From: Argyresthia goedartella | Lineage: Eukaryota > Arthropoda > Insecta > Lepidoptera > Argyresthiidae | Length of the DNA: 64,000 nt | NCBI GenBank assembly: GCA_949825045.1 | Contig: OX463815.1 | Coordinates: 21,817,231-21,881,230 of the forward strand | Direction: 5' to 3' | Shown here: piece by piece, positions 22,984 through 33,592 of the stretch | Numbering within the stretch: position 1 is the first letter of the stretch | Layout: every line of letters begins with the position of its first letter | Notes under the pieces: model-generated | Database searches by the model: none | What the model was told of the DNA's origin: nothing | The model's input: the letters and a program-made list of their open reading frames with translations, nothing else | Translations under genes and position numbers: made by a program

Positions 22984-23094
22984 AAGTGACGTAATAGTTG
23001 TTGTCTTCCTTCCTTCCCTTTTCTGTGCGAAAAAACGGAGAAGGAGATTAACGGATAGCTCTGTCCCTGACTGACAACAGCTATTACGTCACTT
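22984..23094. mobile_element. 111-bp palindromic element
   Basis: AAGTGACGTAATAGTTGTTG at 22984 is mirrored by the sequence ending at 23094 with one mismatch in 22 positions. The interior is non-coding. No target duplication is certain. Confidence 0.6.
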
Positions 23095-23382
23095 CCGAAG
23101 TAGGTCTGTTTTCGTGCCAATCTGTCAACTGGCAGTTTGCACCCGCAATTTTTGACATAAAATTATAGAAATTAATGTTTTTATATGCTCGTGGTCTATT
23201 TGAAAGTGAAATAAAAAAAGTCACGATTTCTATTGCAAATGTGACGTCATTAGAGGCGTCAGGGCGACAACGTACCGACATTCATCGTTTGCTGGTGGAG
23301 TGAAGTGTCTGCTTGTAGACAGACTTGTCTCGATCCGCGGCTCATTAACACCGAGCACTGAGAACTACGAATTCCGCTACAC

Positions 23383-23527
23383 TTTTTAGGTGCCGTACCC
23401 GAAGGGTGCCTAACGGGATCCTATTGCTAAGATTCCGCTGTCCGTCCGTCCGTCCGTCCGTGTGATCTCTTGAACCGATTACGGTTACCTATTAAGGTAG
23501 ATCCTTGTTTTCACAGAATGTGTATTC
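23383..23527. mobile_element. Truncated Helitron-like repeat with GTCC run
   Basis: It begins TTTTTAGGTGCCGTACCC, the mirror of the GGAACCCTAAAAA end seen at 2.8 kb, and contains five GTCC units, then CTTGAACCG and TTTTCACAGAATG. It is cut off by the tail of a SINE-a copy at 23528. Confidence 0.5.
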
Positions 23528-23568
<41 letters not shown>

Positions 23569-23697
23569 CATTTATATACAGGCACATACATTGCTTCTAG
23601 CCCCACAGTAGGATACCCTGTGTCGTGGGAACCAGAAACTGCGACATCACAGACATATAAACATCCAAGACCTGGGGCTGTTTTTTTCTTTATCTGT
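23528..23697 (-). mobile_element. SINE-a copy 3, head missing
   Basis: The body and a 13-unit AAT/ATT tail (about 23530-23567) are present on the minus strand. The tRNA head is absent, so this copy is 5' truncated, or cut by the TIR element that starts at about 23703. Confidence 0.82.
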
Positions 23698-23702
23698 AGC
23701 TT

Positions 23703-24426
23703 AAAAAAAACTGGCTAATTGCGAGTCGGACTTCGCACATTTAGGGTTCCGTAATAAATGTAGAATATATGCCAAAAATAATAAATTAGGAAGGTACTCA
23801 CTTCACATATACCGATACACCTAGCCAAAATATTTGAGAATATAGACAAGAAAGACCATCCAACCCTTATCTCCGAAACTACTTAATCTAAAATTTTCAA
23901 AAATTCAAATTCACCGGAAAAATAATGATTAACATAAGGTTTAAATAGGGGGGCGGGAGCACAATAGGGAGGGAAATCAGAAAATAAAAATAAGTCTTTC
24001 AAACTATATCACATGTCAAATGAAAGGATTTGATGCAAGGATCTCATTTTTTTTCTCATAAATCTGACATGCTTTGTTAAAACATATTTAACAAAATAGG
24101 CAAAAAAACACCATAACCATCTTCGAGGCTACTGACTCAAAAAAAAAACGATATATAGGTCTTCAATTAAACGTAACAGGAAAAATATAGAGAAATGTAG
24201 GGTTTTAATAGGGGGGCACAATTTCATCCAGAACTACATACAGACTTAGAAATGCTCCAGGTTACATACATGAAGTATGAACGTAGTAAAATAGCTTTGT
24301 AAACAACATGTTGCTGTCTTATCACGCTGAAAAATTAAAAACAACAAGAAACATGAATAACATGGTACGGTAGTAGGGAACCCTTCGTGTGCGAGTGCAA
24401 ATCGCATTTGACCGGTTATTTTTTTC
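23703..24426. mobile_element. Non-autonomous TIR element of Lepidoptera type
   Basis: The left end AAAAACTGGCTAATTGCGAG is mirrored, imperfectly, by the right end GCATTTGACCGGTTATTTTT, and GAGTCGGACTTCGCAC by GTGTGCGAGTGCAAATCGC. The interior holds two diverged direct sub-repeats (at about 23880-23950 and 24110-24230, each with AC(A)GGAAAAAT and AATAGGGGGGC). A related right end occurs at 28.2 kb. I find no ORF. Confidence 0.65.
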
Positions 24427-24604
24427 TATTTTCATTCAACCTGATAGGTGCTCACTGGCAGGCGAGTGGGCTTACACGTCGCGAACCCACGCATTTCTAG
24501 AAAGATAACTAGATCAATATCTAGCAGTAACTTCCCGGTAATGGAGTTACGTCCTGCATCCCTTAATCTACCTCGGGGCCTTCTGCGCCGGTGTACGTAA
24601 GAAA

Positions 24605-24668
24605 AACATAAACATAAACAAACACGAACATAAACATGACCATGAACATGAACATGAACACAAACATA
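24605..24668. repeat. ACATAA/ACATGA-type microsatellite
   Basis: A run of six-base units related to CATAAA and CATGAA immediately precedes a SINE-a tail. The minus-strand ORF over it (VCVHVHVHGHVYVRV) is only the repeat translated. Confidence 0.8.
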
Positions 24669-24852
24669 GATATTTATATACAGGCACATATGTACCTATG
24701 CACTAGGATACCCTGTGTCTTGGGAACCAGAAACAGAGAAATAAACATCTAAGACCTGTGGTTATTTTTGTTCTTTATCCCCAACCGGGGATCGAACCCC
24801 GGACCTCCCGTATTGTAGACAGAGCCACAACCGCAGCGTGACAGAGATCGTC
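24668..24852 (-). mobile_element. SINE-a copy 4
   Basis: On the minus strand the head (GGTTGTGGCTCTGTC, B box GGTTCGATCCCC) and body (GGTTCCCAAGACACAGGGTA) are clear. The copy has a short internal deletion near the 3' end. Confidence 0.86.
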
Positions 24853-27477
24853 TAAAACAAATAAACATGGCGTCACTTCTTTTCCCATACGGTGTGGCAG
24901 AAGCGCAGGGGTGCCGACGGTGATTCAATACTCTATTATTTCTCTAGGTGATGACCGCTTTCCATTTCGACAAATTTTAAATTTTGTGCCAGCGTAATAA
25001 GTTAAATTGGACCTAACGGCATTACTTGTGTGTATGATATTGCTATTTTACCACAATATTGCCGGCTTTTTATCCATCTGCTAACATATGTACTGTCGAT
25101 GTCAAGTTCAATGGTGATTTTTTGCGAGGTAGTCGATGTTGGTAGTTACCAAAAAGGTACACGACAAAATTAAGGTTGAATATTTTCATCTTTTTATTTA
25201 TTTATTTTTATTTATCACAATTTAAATAAAATATTTCCATCTAACATTGCAAGAAATACAGGAGTCTTCGTTCGTCACTGCATATGACATCTTCTGTCTG
25301 GGGTTTGATGGGAGGAGTGGAGGGGAAAGGGGGAGGGGGGAGTTTGCTGTAGCAAAGGTATTCGTTATAGGGAATTTAAGTTTTTGATATTTTTTCGGTA
25401 AATTTATACATAATCAAACTACGCAGTTCTCTCCGCCTTTACGAGACGAGCCCGAGAACATCAGATTTGACCTCCTAGGACTATTTTGCTCAAATATGTG
25501 CATAGTTATTGTAAAATTCATGCACCTGAAATACAATTGATAATCGGACTCTCTTTATTAAAAATATTTTTTTTTTTTGTTTTGCTTAAAGGTCACCCAA
25601 CCCGTACTCAGCGATCAACCTCTTCCATGCTGACTTGGTTTTCTGGAAGAGATCTCTTACTAGAGAAAATCGGCTTTATACACTATTTTGATGTTAATGT
25701 TTATTGTTATTTGAATTATTTGAGTGCACTTAATAAATTATAAAATAATAAAAAGGGTGATCAAGATTGAAATCGATAAAACAGGGTCGATGCGCACTCG
25801 CAGAATTGACAAAGGCGACGCCGGGCGTTTGTGGGTATGCATAACGTAAAACCCTCCGCGATATCCTTTTTCCCCTCTGGCCATAAATCCTGACATGGAC
25901 TTTAGCGCCAACATGATGGTAGTATCTCTCTTCGACACAGAGGACTTCAATGAAATTCACCATTCCCCATGCAATATGGCAGAGGTATCTTGGAATTCTG
26001 ACAGCTAGTAATTATAATCGCTTTTGGAAAATGATCAATCTCAACACGATTGTTTGACATAAGCTATCTTTTATTGCGACTACTGGTTAATCTGATATCC
26101 TGTTTGATTATTTTTTTAAATAAATAAATAAAAATTCTGTTTGGTTAATTTTTCAAAAGAGTTTGAAATTCCTTGAAGTCTGACACATGATAATAACGTT
26201 CCTATATGTCAGGATTATATATATAGCGGCATATGTTTATATCTCTATACAGGCTATTCTAGTTTGAGGCCGGAAAGTATGGGGAAATGCACGTATTCAA
26301 ATGATAATGTTTTTGTGATTCGTGACTCCATGGTGCGGCATCACAAAAGGGGCGACCGCGGTGTAATTAGAAGCTCGTTTCTGTCTCGGTGTCACACCAC
26401 ACCATTCAGTGGTCATTGTGGAATATTACTGGATGAAACGAGGCTGCTGGTTGACTGGAAGAAATTAAGCTCGCCTTTATGATCTAAAAGTATTCCAAAT
26501 TATATGAGGAGTACATGCTCGAAAAAGAAAGATATTTTATTTAGAATGTTACTAAACTTCCTACTGCTAATAAAAAACGAATAATAGTTTAAACTATATT
26601 CGTAGTTTATTACATATTAATGATGCAATTTAGGAGATACTAAAATATAATTAAGTTCTGGAGTTTCCTAAATGAGTCTGAATATTAACTAGGAAGCTTG
26701 TGATATTAAGTTTTATATAGTTTTATATTATTAGAAGTTACCCTTAACACGTTTACAAGTTCCATGACATCACATGATAGAGTTAGTGACAGCATACTAC
26801 AAAGTCTTAAAATATATCTTCTTCAAATAAAATAAATTGGATGCATTCCCAAAATTTGTTTCTTAATTTGTTATAAAAATACGCTTGATACCAATACCGG
26901 AGGTTGCTAATAGCCATGACAAATACAGACGCCTCTGCTCAAATAAAGCTATTAAATATTATACTGGTGCTGTTATTTACCGAGCGAGACACAGTAACAT
27001 CACAGCATGGCTTTGAGTGTCATCAAATTTGTCCATGGGGCCAAAGTCTATCTTCACCCTCATATTTGTACACCTCTTTTCAGTTTTTAATGAGCATGAA
27101 ATTTAATAAATGCTTGAAACAATGGCGTGTGTGGGCGACCATTGTGGCACTCTTTGTTCGAAGGCAAACGTCATTAAAAACTTTGCGGAAAAATATTTAA
27201 TGAGTCAAGCGATATGTTAGTCTGCAGCCTAGCCAACGCTGAAGGTTTAATCCTTTAATTCGAGGTTTTGGTACGATAATGCACTATCTTAATATTTGAG
27301 TATTAACCTGCTATGGCATTAATGCATATTGGATCTGAAACAAACATAACAGAGATGATGATTAGTCAAATCAGATAATACGGTTATTTAACTCAGCACT
27401 TAATTTAGAAAATAGGTTTTTACCTTAGTCACTATTTTAGTTAAAAAATGCATTATTTCATGGTAACATTTTTTGTG
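24853..27477. other. No convincing gene
   Basis: It contains a G-rich run at about 25302-25350, TTTA-type (25195-25215) and AAAT-type (26115-26133) simple repeats, and ORFs under 100 codons with no recognisable domain (25730-25963 minus, 26264-26482 plus, 26904-27200 plus). I see nothing that supports a gene. Confidence 0.5.
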
Positions 27478-27527
27478 CTTTACTTTACACTATTTATTTT
27501 GCGTTTACTTTACACTATTTATTTTGT
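27478..27527. repeat. 24-bp tandem repeat, two units
   Basis: TTTACTTTACACTATTTATT followed by TTGC or TTGT occurs twice in succession. Confidence 0.75.
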
Positions 27528-28059
27528 AAAATAGTCATGAGGTCAACACAAATCCTCAAGTAGTAAGTAAGTAAAGTTTCATGTATCTGAGACTCCACCT
27601 AATCAACTAGACGCCCTGACACCCTGGCAGGCATCTTCCGTCTCAATCAAAACGAAAAATCTCAAGAATGTCATGACAAAAAAAAAACAGTTATAAATCC
27701 TATCTAAATCTTTATTAATCAAAGACCGATTCAATGTCCATGCAATTGCAAATTAGGGCTTCGTAACTTTAAAAGGAAAATCGGATCCTTTAAAAAATCC
27801 CTCGTGTGATCGTGTGAAGTATACTATACGACCGGATTCCGGACCGATTAAGTTGAAGGTACACTTACTTATTTATGTGACTCAAATACGAAAGTGTTAC
27901 GTAAAATATATTTTTTTCCATTTTGGGGAGCACCAGGGTTTTTGGACAGGGACAAACCAGAAAAAAATGATTTTAAAACTGTTGCAAATAAAACGGCTTG
28001 TTGCGAGGACCTCAAATTTATATGATTCTGAAAGGTAAAAAAAATATTTTAGAAAATAA

Positions 28060-28277
28060 GCAAAAAAGACCATTTCCCAGTACCTATCACCAAAACTACT
28101 GATCCAAAATTTTCTGAAAACGTTATGTAATATAGGTATTTACCTAAATATTACAGGAAAAATAATGAGAAAAGTATGTTTTAAATATGGGGGCAGAATT
28201 AAAGGCCAACCAGTTTTTTGTGCAGTGGTATGGAAACCTTCGAGTGCGAGTCTAACTCGCACTTAGCCGGTTTTTTT
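28060..28277. mobile_element. Right part of a TIR element related to 23.7-24.4 kb
   Basis: The order CCAAAACTACTGATCCAAAA, AGGAAAAATAATGAGAAAAG, TATGGGGGCA and the terminal GCGAGTCTAACTCGCACTTA then GCCGGTTTTTTT parallels the element at 23.7 kb. The left end is not clear. It may lie near 27750, where a weak GGCTTCGTAA motif occurs. Confidence 0.5.
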
Positions 28278-28299
28278 GGACGGACTTTAGAACTTGACC

Positions 28300-28505
28300 T
28301 ACTTACCTTGACCTTGAGGGGAGAGGGGGGAGGGGGAGGGGGGTAGATGTCCCCCCTACTACTCCCCACCCCCCCGCGGAAATGACAAGTTGCTGAGATA
28401 TGTTTTTTTTTTTAATTTTGAGGTTATGTTGTTAAAATAAAACAAAATTTGGACAGACCTTGATCTTGAGAGGGGGGGGGGGGGGGGGAGAGCGGTAGAT
28501 GCTCG
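28300..28505. repeat. G- and C-run region with a duplicated motif
   Basis: CCTTGACCTTGAGGGGAGAGG (about 28308) and CCTTGATCTTGAGAGG (about 28459) each lead into long G runs and then GGTAGATG. A C-rich mirror lies between them. The runs could form G-quadruplexes. They are probably the same short repeat twice. Confidence 0.6.
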
Positions 28506-28861
28506 TAGCGGAAGATGATAAATAGATATTATTAGAAAACGATTCCACATTTCCTCCTTTTTTTAGAGAATTGTTATCTTTTCAAATATGCGTACAGCGA
28601 AACGTTGGTAATGTATTTTGACCACAGACCAAATTTAAACATATTATTTGCGTTTCGTTACATAATTTTACAAGGTATTTTCAGATTTTCAAAAATTCAT
28701 ATCTCAAAAACTATTGAGTTCCGCAAACTGAAACTTTCAGGAACATGATCTAATGACCCCCCCAACTTTACGCTAAAAAAGTTTGGACGCCCTAGCGAGT
28801 AGGTCATCCGCTAAAGGTGAGCCGTTTTTTTCTTATCTTTCTTTCGTTTCTTTCTTATATA

Positions 28862-29418
28862 CAGGGTGGCCCAAATACCGTGGATCAAACGAACCAGGGT
28901 GATAGAGGAGGTGATTTCCAACAAAAAATATTTCTACAGCATGGTCATAACTTAATTGGATAAAAAGTGATGATCATTTTTGGTTTTTTCAAATAAACTG
29001 CCGATTTTTTTACAATTTCATTAATACAGAGAAAAGTTGATAAAAAACACCAAAACAAAAGGTATTGTATTATGACCAGATAATGTATCATTACAAAAAA
29101 AAAAAGAATTGCAGCTCTGGGTACCTAATTTAAGAAGCAATTAATTTTTTCCCGTAAATTTTGAAGCATTACAAAAAAATACTACTCACTTTGAGAGCAC
29201 CCTGAGTAAAAAAAATGTACTACAGAAAAGTGACCCTGTATTAAAAAAACTAGCCGATTTAATGCTGATTTGAATGAGGTATAACACTTTAGTGTCAGAC
29301 TTTCAGTTCAGGTTTTATGCGAGTTTTTTTCATGTCAAGGAGCAAATTTGTTAGAAAGGAAAATTCGAATAAAAATTACGTAGTAATTAAAAAACCATCT
29401 TGAAATAAAAGAACAACA
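28862..29418. repeat. Left terminal inverted repeat, ~556 bp
   Basis: Mirror of 31238-31793. It ends internally at AAATAAAAGAACAACA. It likely carries the transposase binding sites. Confidence 0.92.
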
Positions 29419-29957
29419 TTTATGTGGGTTCACTCTGGAGTAGTAGTGTAAGTTATGGATGTTAAAAATTCCCATTCTTCTAAAACTTTATCATCGTTAT
29501 CATAAACGGCTAGTTTTCTGTACGTTGGATTGCTAGAACTGCTCTGTGCTTGTCACACTTAGGATTTATGAAATGGAAAGAAACTCTTTCACACTAAACA
29601 TTGAATGAACATTTTTTCTTTAATCTTTTATCGAAAAAGCGTCATAATTAAGAAACTATGCCTCTCTTTCACACTAACCATTTCAATCCTTTGTCGAAAA
29701 AGGTCAGAACGCCCGTCTTGGCGTGGCGTTATCAGTTCAGTTCAGGTAGAAGAATGCTGGGTGGAGCGGGGCTCTACGCAGGAAGCCAGTGATCAGAGAA
29801 CTGGTTCTTTTCTCTGACATCTCTTGTCCTCTTCTAACACTGATCGATTTCTGAGGGGGGCCGGCGGGGTGGGGCCGGGGGAAGCGCGTGAGCATCTTTC
29901 TTTGTTAGTAACTCGCTTTCCGCCTGTGACTACGCACCCGTATTCTGCACTTGTGAC

Positions 29958-30071
29958 CTTACCTACCTATCACCTACGCATCGTTATTGGACTTGTCTAT
30001 GTATTGCCTACCTGTGACCTACGCTTCGTTATTGGACTTGTGTTAGATTGCCTACCTGTGACCTACGCTGT
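29958..30071. repeat. Three tandem ~45-bp units in the transposase leader
   Basis: CCTACCTGTGACCTACGCTT then CGTTATTGGACTTGT recurs just upstream of the transposase start. The third unit is partial. The 83-codon ORF over them (29824-30075) is repeat translation. The units could be regulatory for the gene. Confidence 0.75.
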
Positions 30072-30118
30072 GTGAACCGGACTTTGTAATCGCTACGGAT
30101 TGGCTAGATAAACGGAAG

Positions 30119-31204
30119 ATGGCTGCTGCGAGGAGAGAGTACACCCAAAGGGAGTATGCAGAAATGCATTACCTTTATGGCTTCTGCGACGGCAATGCTC
30201 GGGCTGCTGCCAGGGAATATCAACAACGGTACCCTGACCGAGACCGTTTCCCCGACTACAGGGTCTTTTTGCGTGTGCATAATGCGTACATGGAGGGAGT
30301 CTTACCCGGTACGCATGCTCCGAGAGAGAGATTTGTGGTACGATTTGACAATGAAGAGCGAATACTGCGAGAGTTACGATTGGACCCCGGTATTAGCCAA
30401 CGCCAAATATCGCGAAATCTCGGGATCCCACGTTCGACGGTGCAGCGTATTATTAAAAAAAACCGATATCATGCCTACCACGTGCAACGAGTTCAAGCTT
30501 TGCTGCCAGCTGACTATGAACCTAGAGTGAGATTTTGTAGAGAGATGTTAAGACTACACAGAGAGGATCCTCAGTTTTTCAATAAAGTGTTATGGTCGGA
30601 TGAGTCAAATTTTAGAAGAATGGGAATTTTTAACATCCATAACTTACACTACTACTCCAGAGTGAACCCACATATCATCAGAAATGATCGATTCCAGCAT
30701 CAGTTTGGCATTAACATGTGGGCTGGTATCATTGACCAGAAGCTGGTGCTACACGAAATGCCACCAAGGCTAAACGGTGCTGAGTATTTAAATTTTTTAC
30801 AAAATGATTTGAATCCATTACTCAACGAAGCTGAAGTTCCGGAAGAAATAAGAGAAGAAATGTGGCTGCAACAGGACGGTGCCCCGCCTCATTACGCTCA
30901 AGCAGTTCGACAATACTTGAATGAGCGCTTCCCCGACCGGTGGATTGGTCGAATAGGAGCTGTTGCATGGCCACCCCGGTCGCCCGACCTTAATCCGTTA
31001 GACTTTTTTATTTGGGGCTATTTCAAAGAAGTGGTATATCAAAAAGAGAACAACACTGAACAAGAATTACGACGAAAACTCGAATTTGCAAAAGTACAAA
31101 TTATGAATAACAGAGGTGCCTTCCGGCGATTACGTACCAATTTTATTAGGCGGTGCAGATTGTGCATAATGGTTAGAGGCAGGAATTTTGAGCATTTACT
31201 GTAA
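30119..31204 (+). CDS. Mariner-type transposase, DD41D spacing, intact
   Basis: This 361-codon protein would bind the element's inverted repeats and cut and paste it in the nucleus. Residues about 8-60 (YTQREYAEMHYLYGFCDGN onward) match the helix-turn-helix found at the N-terminus of many insect mariner-like proteins (DUF4817 type, from memory). A second helix-turn-helix covers about 84-113 (SQRQISRNLGIPRSTVQRII). The catalytic triad is D161 (WSDESNF), D253 (QQDGAPPH) and D295 (SPDLNPLDFF), with 41 residues between the last two. There are no frameshifts or stops, and the length is normal for the superfamily. The ATG at 30119 follows a leader with tandem repeats. An AATAAA-like signal lies just after the stop. 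Spacing resembles the rosa/Visitor DD41D groups, but the family assignment is inference. Confidence 0.93.
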   Translation: MAAARREYTQREYAEMHYLYGFCDGNARAAAREYQQRYPDRDRFPDYRVFLRVHNAYMEGVLPGTHAPRERFVVRFDNEERILRELRLDPGISQRQISRNLGIPRSTVQRIIKKNRYHAYHVQRVQALLPADYEPRVRFCREMLRLHREDPQFFNKVLWSDESNFRRMGIFNIHNLHYYSRVNPHIIRNDRFQHQFGINMWAGIIDQKLVLHEMPPRLNGAEYLNFLQNDLNPLLNEAEVPEEIREEMWLQQDGAPPHYAQAVRQYLNERFPDRWIGRIGAVAWPPRSPDLNPLDFFIWGYFKEVVYQKENNTEQELRRKLEFAKVQIMNNRGAFRRLRTNFIRRCRLCIMVRGRNFEHLL

Positions 31205-31237
31205 AAAAATAATGTAATAAAATTATCGACTCATAAT

Positions 31238-31793
31238 TGTTGTTCTTTTATTTCAAGATGGTTTTTTAATTACTACATAATTTTTATTCGAATTTTCCTT
31301 TCTAACAAATTTGCTCCTTGACATGAAAAAAACTCGCATAAAACCTGAACTGAAAGTCTGACACTAAAGTGTTATACCTCATTCAAATCAGCATTAAATC
31401 GGCTAGTTTTTTTAATACAGGGTCACTTTTCTGTAGTACATTTTTTTTACTCAGGGTGCTCTCAAAGTGAGTAGTATTTTTTTGTAATGCTTCAAAATTT
31501 ACGGGAAAAAATTAATTGCTTCTTAAATTAGGTACCCAGAGCTGCAATTCTTTTTTTTTTGTAATGATACATTATCTGGTCATAATACAACACCTTTTGT
31601 TTTGGTGTTTTTTATCAACTTTTCTCTGTATTAATGAAATTGTAAAAAAATCGGCAGTTTATTTGAAAAAACCAAAAATGATCATCACTTTTTATCCAAT
31701 TAAGTTATGACCATGCTGTAGAAATATTTTTTGTTGGAAATCACCTCCTCTATCACCCTGGTTCGTTTGATCCACGGTATTTGGGCCACCCTA
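31238..31793. repeat. Right terminal inverted repeat, ~556 bp
   Basis: Mirror of 28862-29418. Differences seen by eye are the third base of the repeat, one base near the GGTATTGTATTATG segment and one in TTACGTAG, plus homopolymer lengths. Confidence 0.92.
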
Positions 31794-31795
31794 TA

Positions 31796-32168
31796 TATCT
31801 TAGCTAGGTCAATGTAAACCCATACGAATTGCATCGTGATTCGATACAAAGGGTGGAATCAAAAGGTCGGTCAACCGGAAACGTATTTAATCCGACGTTT
31901 CCGTCAACTACGTCATAGTGTGGCCCTTTCTGATTGGTGTACACTGTCACGTGACGCAATTCTTGCATTTTTTTAAAATCTGTTTTATCTGTAATTTTTG
32001 TAATAAAAAAATGGGTTCTTCTTATGTGAATACTATGATTGACCACTAGAAACTCTTATCCAACGGATTTGTTATTAGTGGAAAAAACCCTATTATCAAT
32101 GAGCCCACGTGCATTGACCTTGTATAGATATAGGCCTCTTCTTAACTAGAAAAAAACATAATTTTGTT
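31796..32168. other. No gene seen
   Basis: One 80-codon minus-strand ORF without a domain, and no repeat that I recognise. Confidence 0.5.
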
Positions 32169-32325
32169 AGTGTGGCGTTGCGGTTGTGGCTCTGCCTGCC
32201 ATGTGAGAGGTCCCGGGTTCGATCCCCGGTTTGGGATAAAGAATAAAAACCCAAGCTATTGTGTGTGATAGCGCTGTTTCTGGTTCCCACGACAAAGGGT
32301 ATCCTAGTGTGGGGTTATGTTCGTG
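32169..32325 (+). mobile_element. SINE-a copy 5, 3' truncated
   Basis: This is the best conserved head of the family in the window (GCGGTTGTGGCTCTGCCTGC, B box GGTTCGATCCCCGG). The body ends early, soon after TATCCTAGTGTGGGG, with no ATT tail. Confidence 0.88.
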
Positions 32326-33189
32326 AGTTATAATTGACGCTTGATATCAAATGTTATTTTGCACAATAGAAAACAAGCATTTCTTTTAGTTTTGTTTCAA
32401 TTTGCACGTATATCATGAAAATAATGATGAAAATGTTAAATACTATAATTTCTGCAGGTTCTAATTCGCAGTTGACGCATCGCCTGGAAAGAGAAAAGAG
32501 ACTGACGTACTATTTTCTTAGAACTGTCAAGGTTTTGACAAAAAAAAGTCAAAACCAAAGTGAAAATTTCTTTATTACTGTAGATATTTTCATGCACTTA
32601 GTAAACTTCATTTTTTGCCTCTTCTACTTTGGGCCACTGTGGGAGCAGAATGGCGAAGAAACTCCCACAAATTGATTTTTAGATCTCTTTCAAAAATTGT
32701 GTAAGTCATACAAATATTTATATATTAATTATTATAAATATTATGCAGCAATAAATAATAACAAAATTATTAGTGAGTTTTTGTTAAATTAGATTAACCC
32801 CATTCACTCTTATCCCTTACGAAATCTTGAATATTGTAACGTAATATCCCTTTATAGACAAAGTGGTTTTACATGGTTTTTTAATTGCTCAAATGGCAAT
32901 TTCAAAATCTCCAAAGCTATCTCGTTTTGGTAGAGAATGCATTGACCCGTATTTGAGAATTGCCAACTTTCGCGAGTCTAAGCGGGGCGCAACAAGCCAA
33001 AACTAAAACATATTCCATTACTCGTTACTTTAAATTAGTTTTTGCTTTGAAAATCAATACAAGTAAAATAACAACGTGTATAAAAGACGCTTTAATGTTT
33101 AAAGGTCTAAAATATTATTAAATGTGATAATTTAATCGAACATCAAAAATACTGATTTTAACAGCAAAAAAGGATCAAAAAACTCTGTT
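32326..33189. other. No gene seen
   Basis: AT-rich. The 86-codon ORF at 32415 has no recognisable domain. Confidence 0.5.
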
Positions 33190-33330
33190 TATGCTTTAAG
33201 TATTTTTGTTGTTCTTACATCTTCAAACTAATACGAAGGATATAGGGAGCTTCGCTTCGCTCAGCCCCTTTACCCTTCACCTAAGGTAGCGTAGTATTTT
33301 GCCCTGATATTTGCTGTGAAAATCAGTATT
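33190..33330. repeat. Single arm of the GCTTCGC/CTACCGCAGTG module
   Basis: TTTTTGTTGTTCTTACAT, TAATACGAAGGATATAGGGA, GCTTCGCTTCGCTCAGCCCC, CTTCACCTAAGGTAGCG and TTTGCCCTGATATTTG occur in the same order as in the right arm of the palindrome at 40456-40672. Only one arm is present here. Confidence 0.7.
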
Positions 33331-33487
33331 ATTGATGTGGAGTTTAATATTTTCCATCAATAAATATCGCTAATGGCGCTTCTCTTTTCCAATAGTTGAG
33401 AAACCAAACCACACGTTAAACCAAATGGTACTGTTACGGACAGTTAAAATTTTTGTTGTGTTAATACGCTGCTATATAAAACACAAG

Positions 33488-33592
33488 CATATTTATACAT
33501 ACAGGCACTTATATTATTTCTGGCCCCACGCTAGGGTACCTTTAGCCGTGAGAACAAAAAACATCGATGTCACAAACATATAAATATCCAAG
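33488..33592 (-). mobile_element. SINE-a copy 6, fragment
   Basis: The minus-strand body only (CTAGCGTGGGGCCAGAAATA, TATTTATATGTTTGTGAC) is present. The head and most of the tail are missing. Confidence 0.72.

Larger units (their letters stand above)
28862..31793 (+). mobile_element. Apparently complete mariner-type transposon with long terminal inverted repeats
   Basis: The element is 2932 bp, flanked by TA (28860-28861 and 31794-31795). Terminal repeats of about 556 bp (28862-29418 and 31238-31793) start CAGGGTGGCCCAAATACC. By eye they differ at only a few positions plus homopolymer lengths. One uninterrupted transposase gene lies between them. TA targets and the transposase motifs place it in the Tc1/mariner superfamily. 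Such long inverted repeats are unusual for classic mariners, whose repeats are usually around 30 bp. Confidence 0.93.

Noticed and set aside
23470..23718. ORF with a poly-asparagine run
   Set aside because: The Asn run is the AAT tail of a SINE-a copy read in frame.
30156..30530. 124-codon plus-strand ORF
   Set aside because: It is a shadow of the transposase in another frame.
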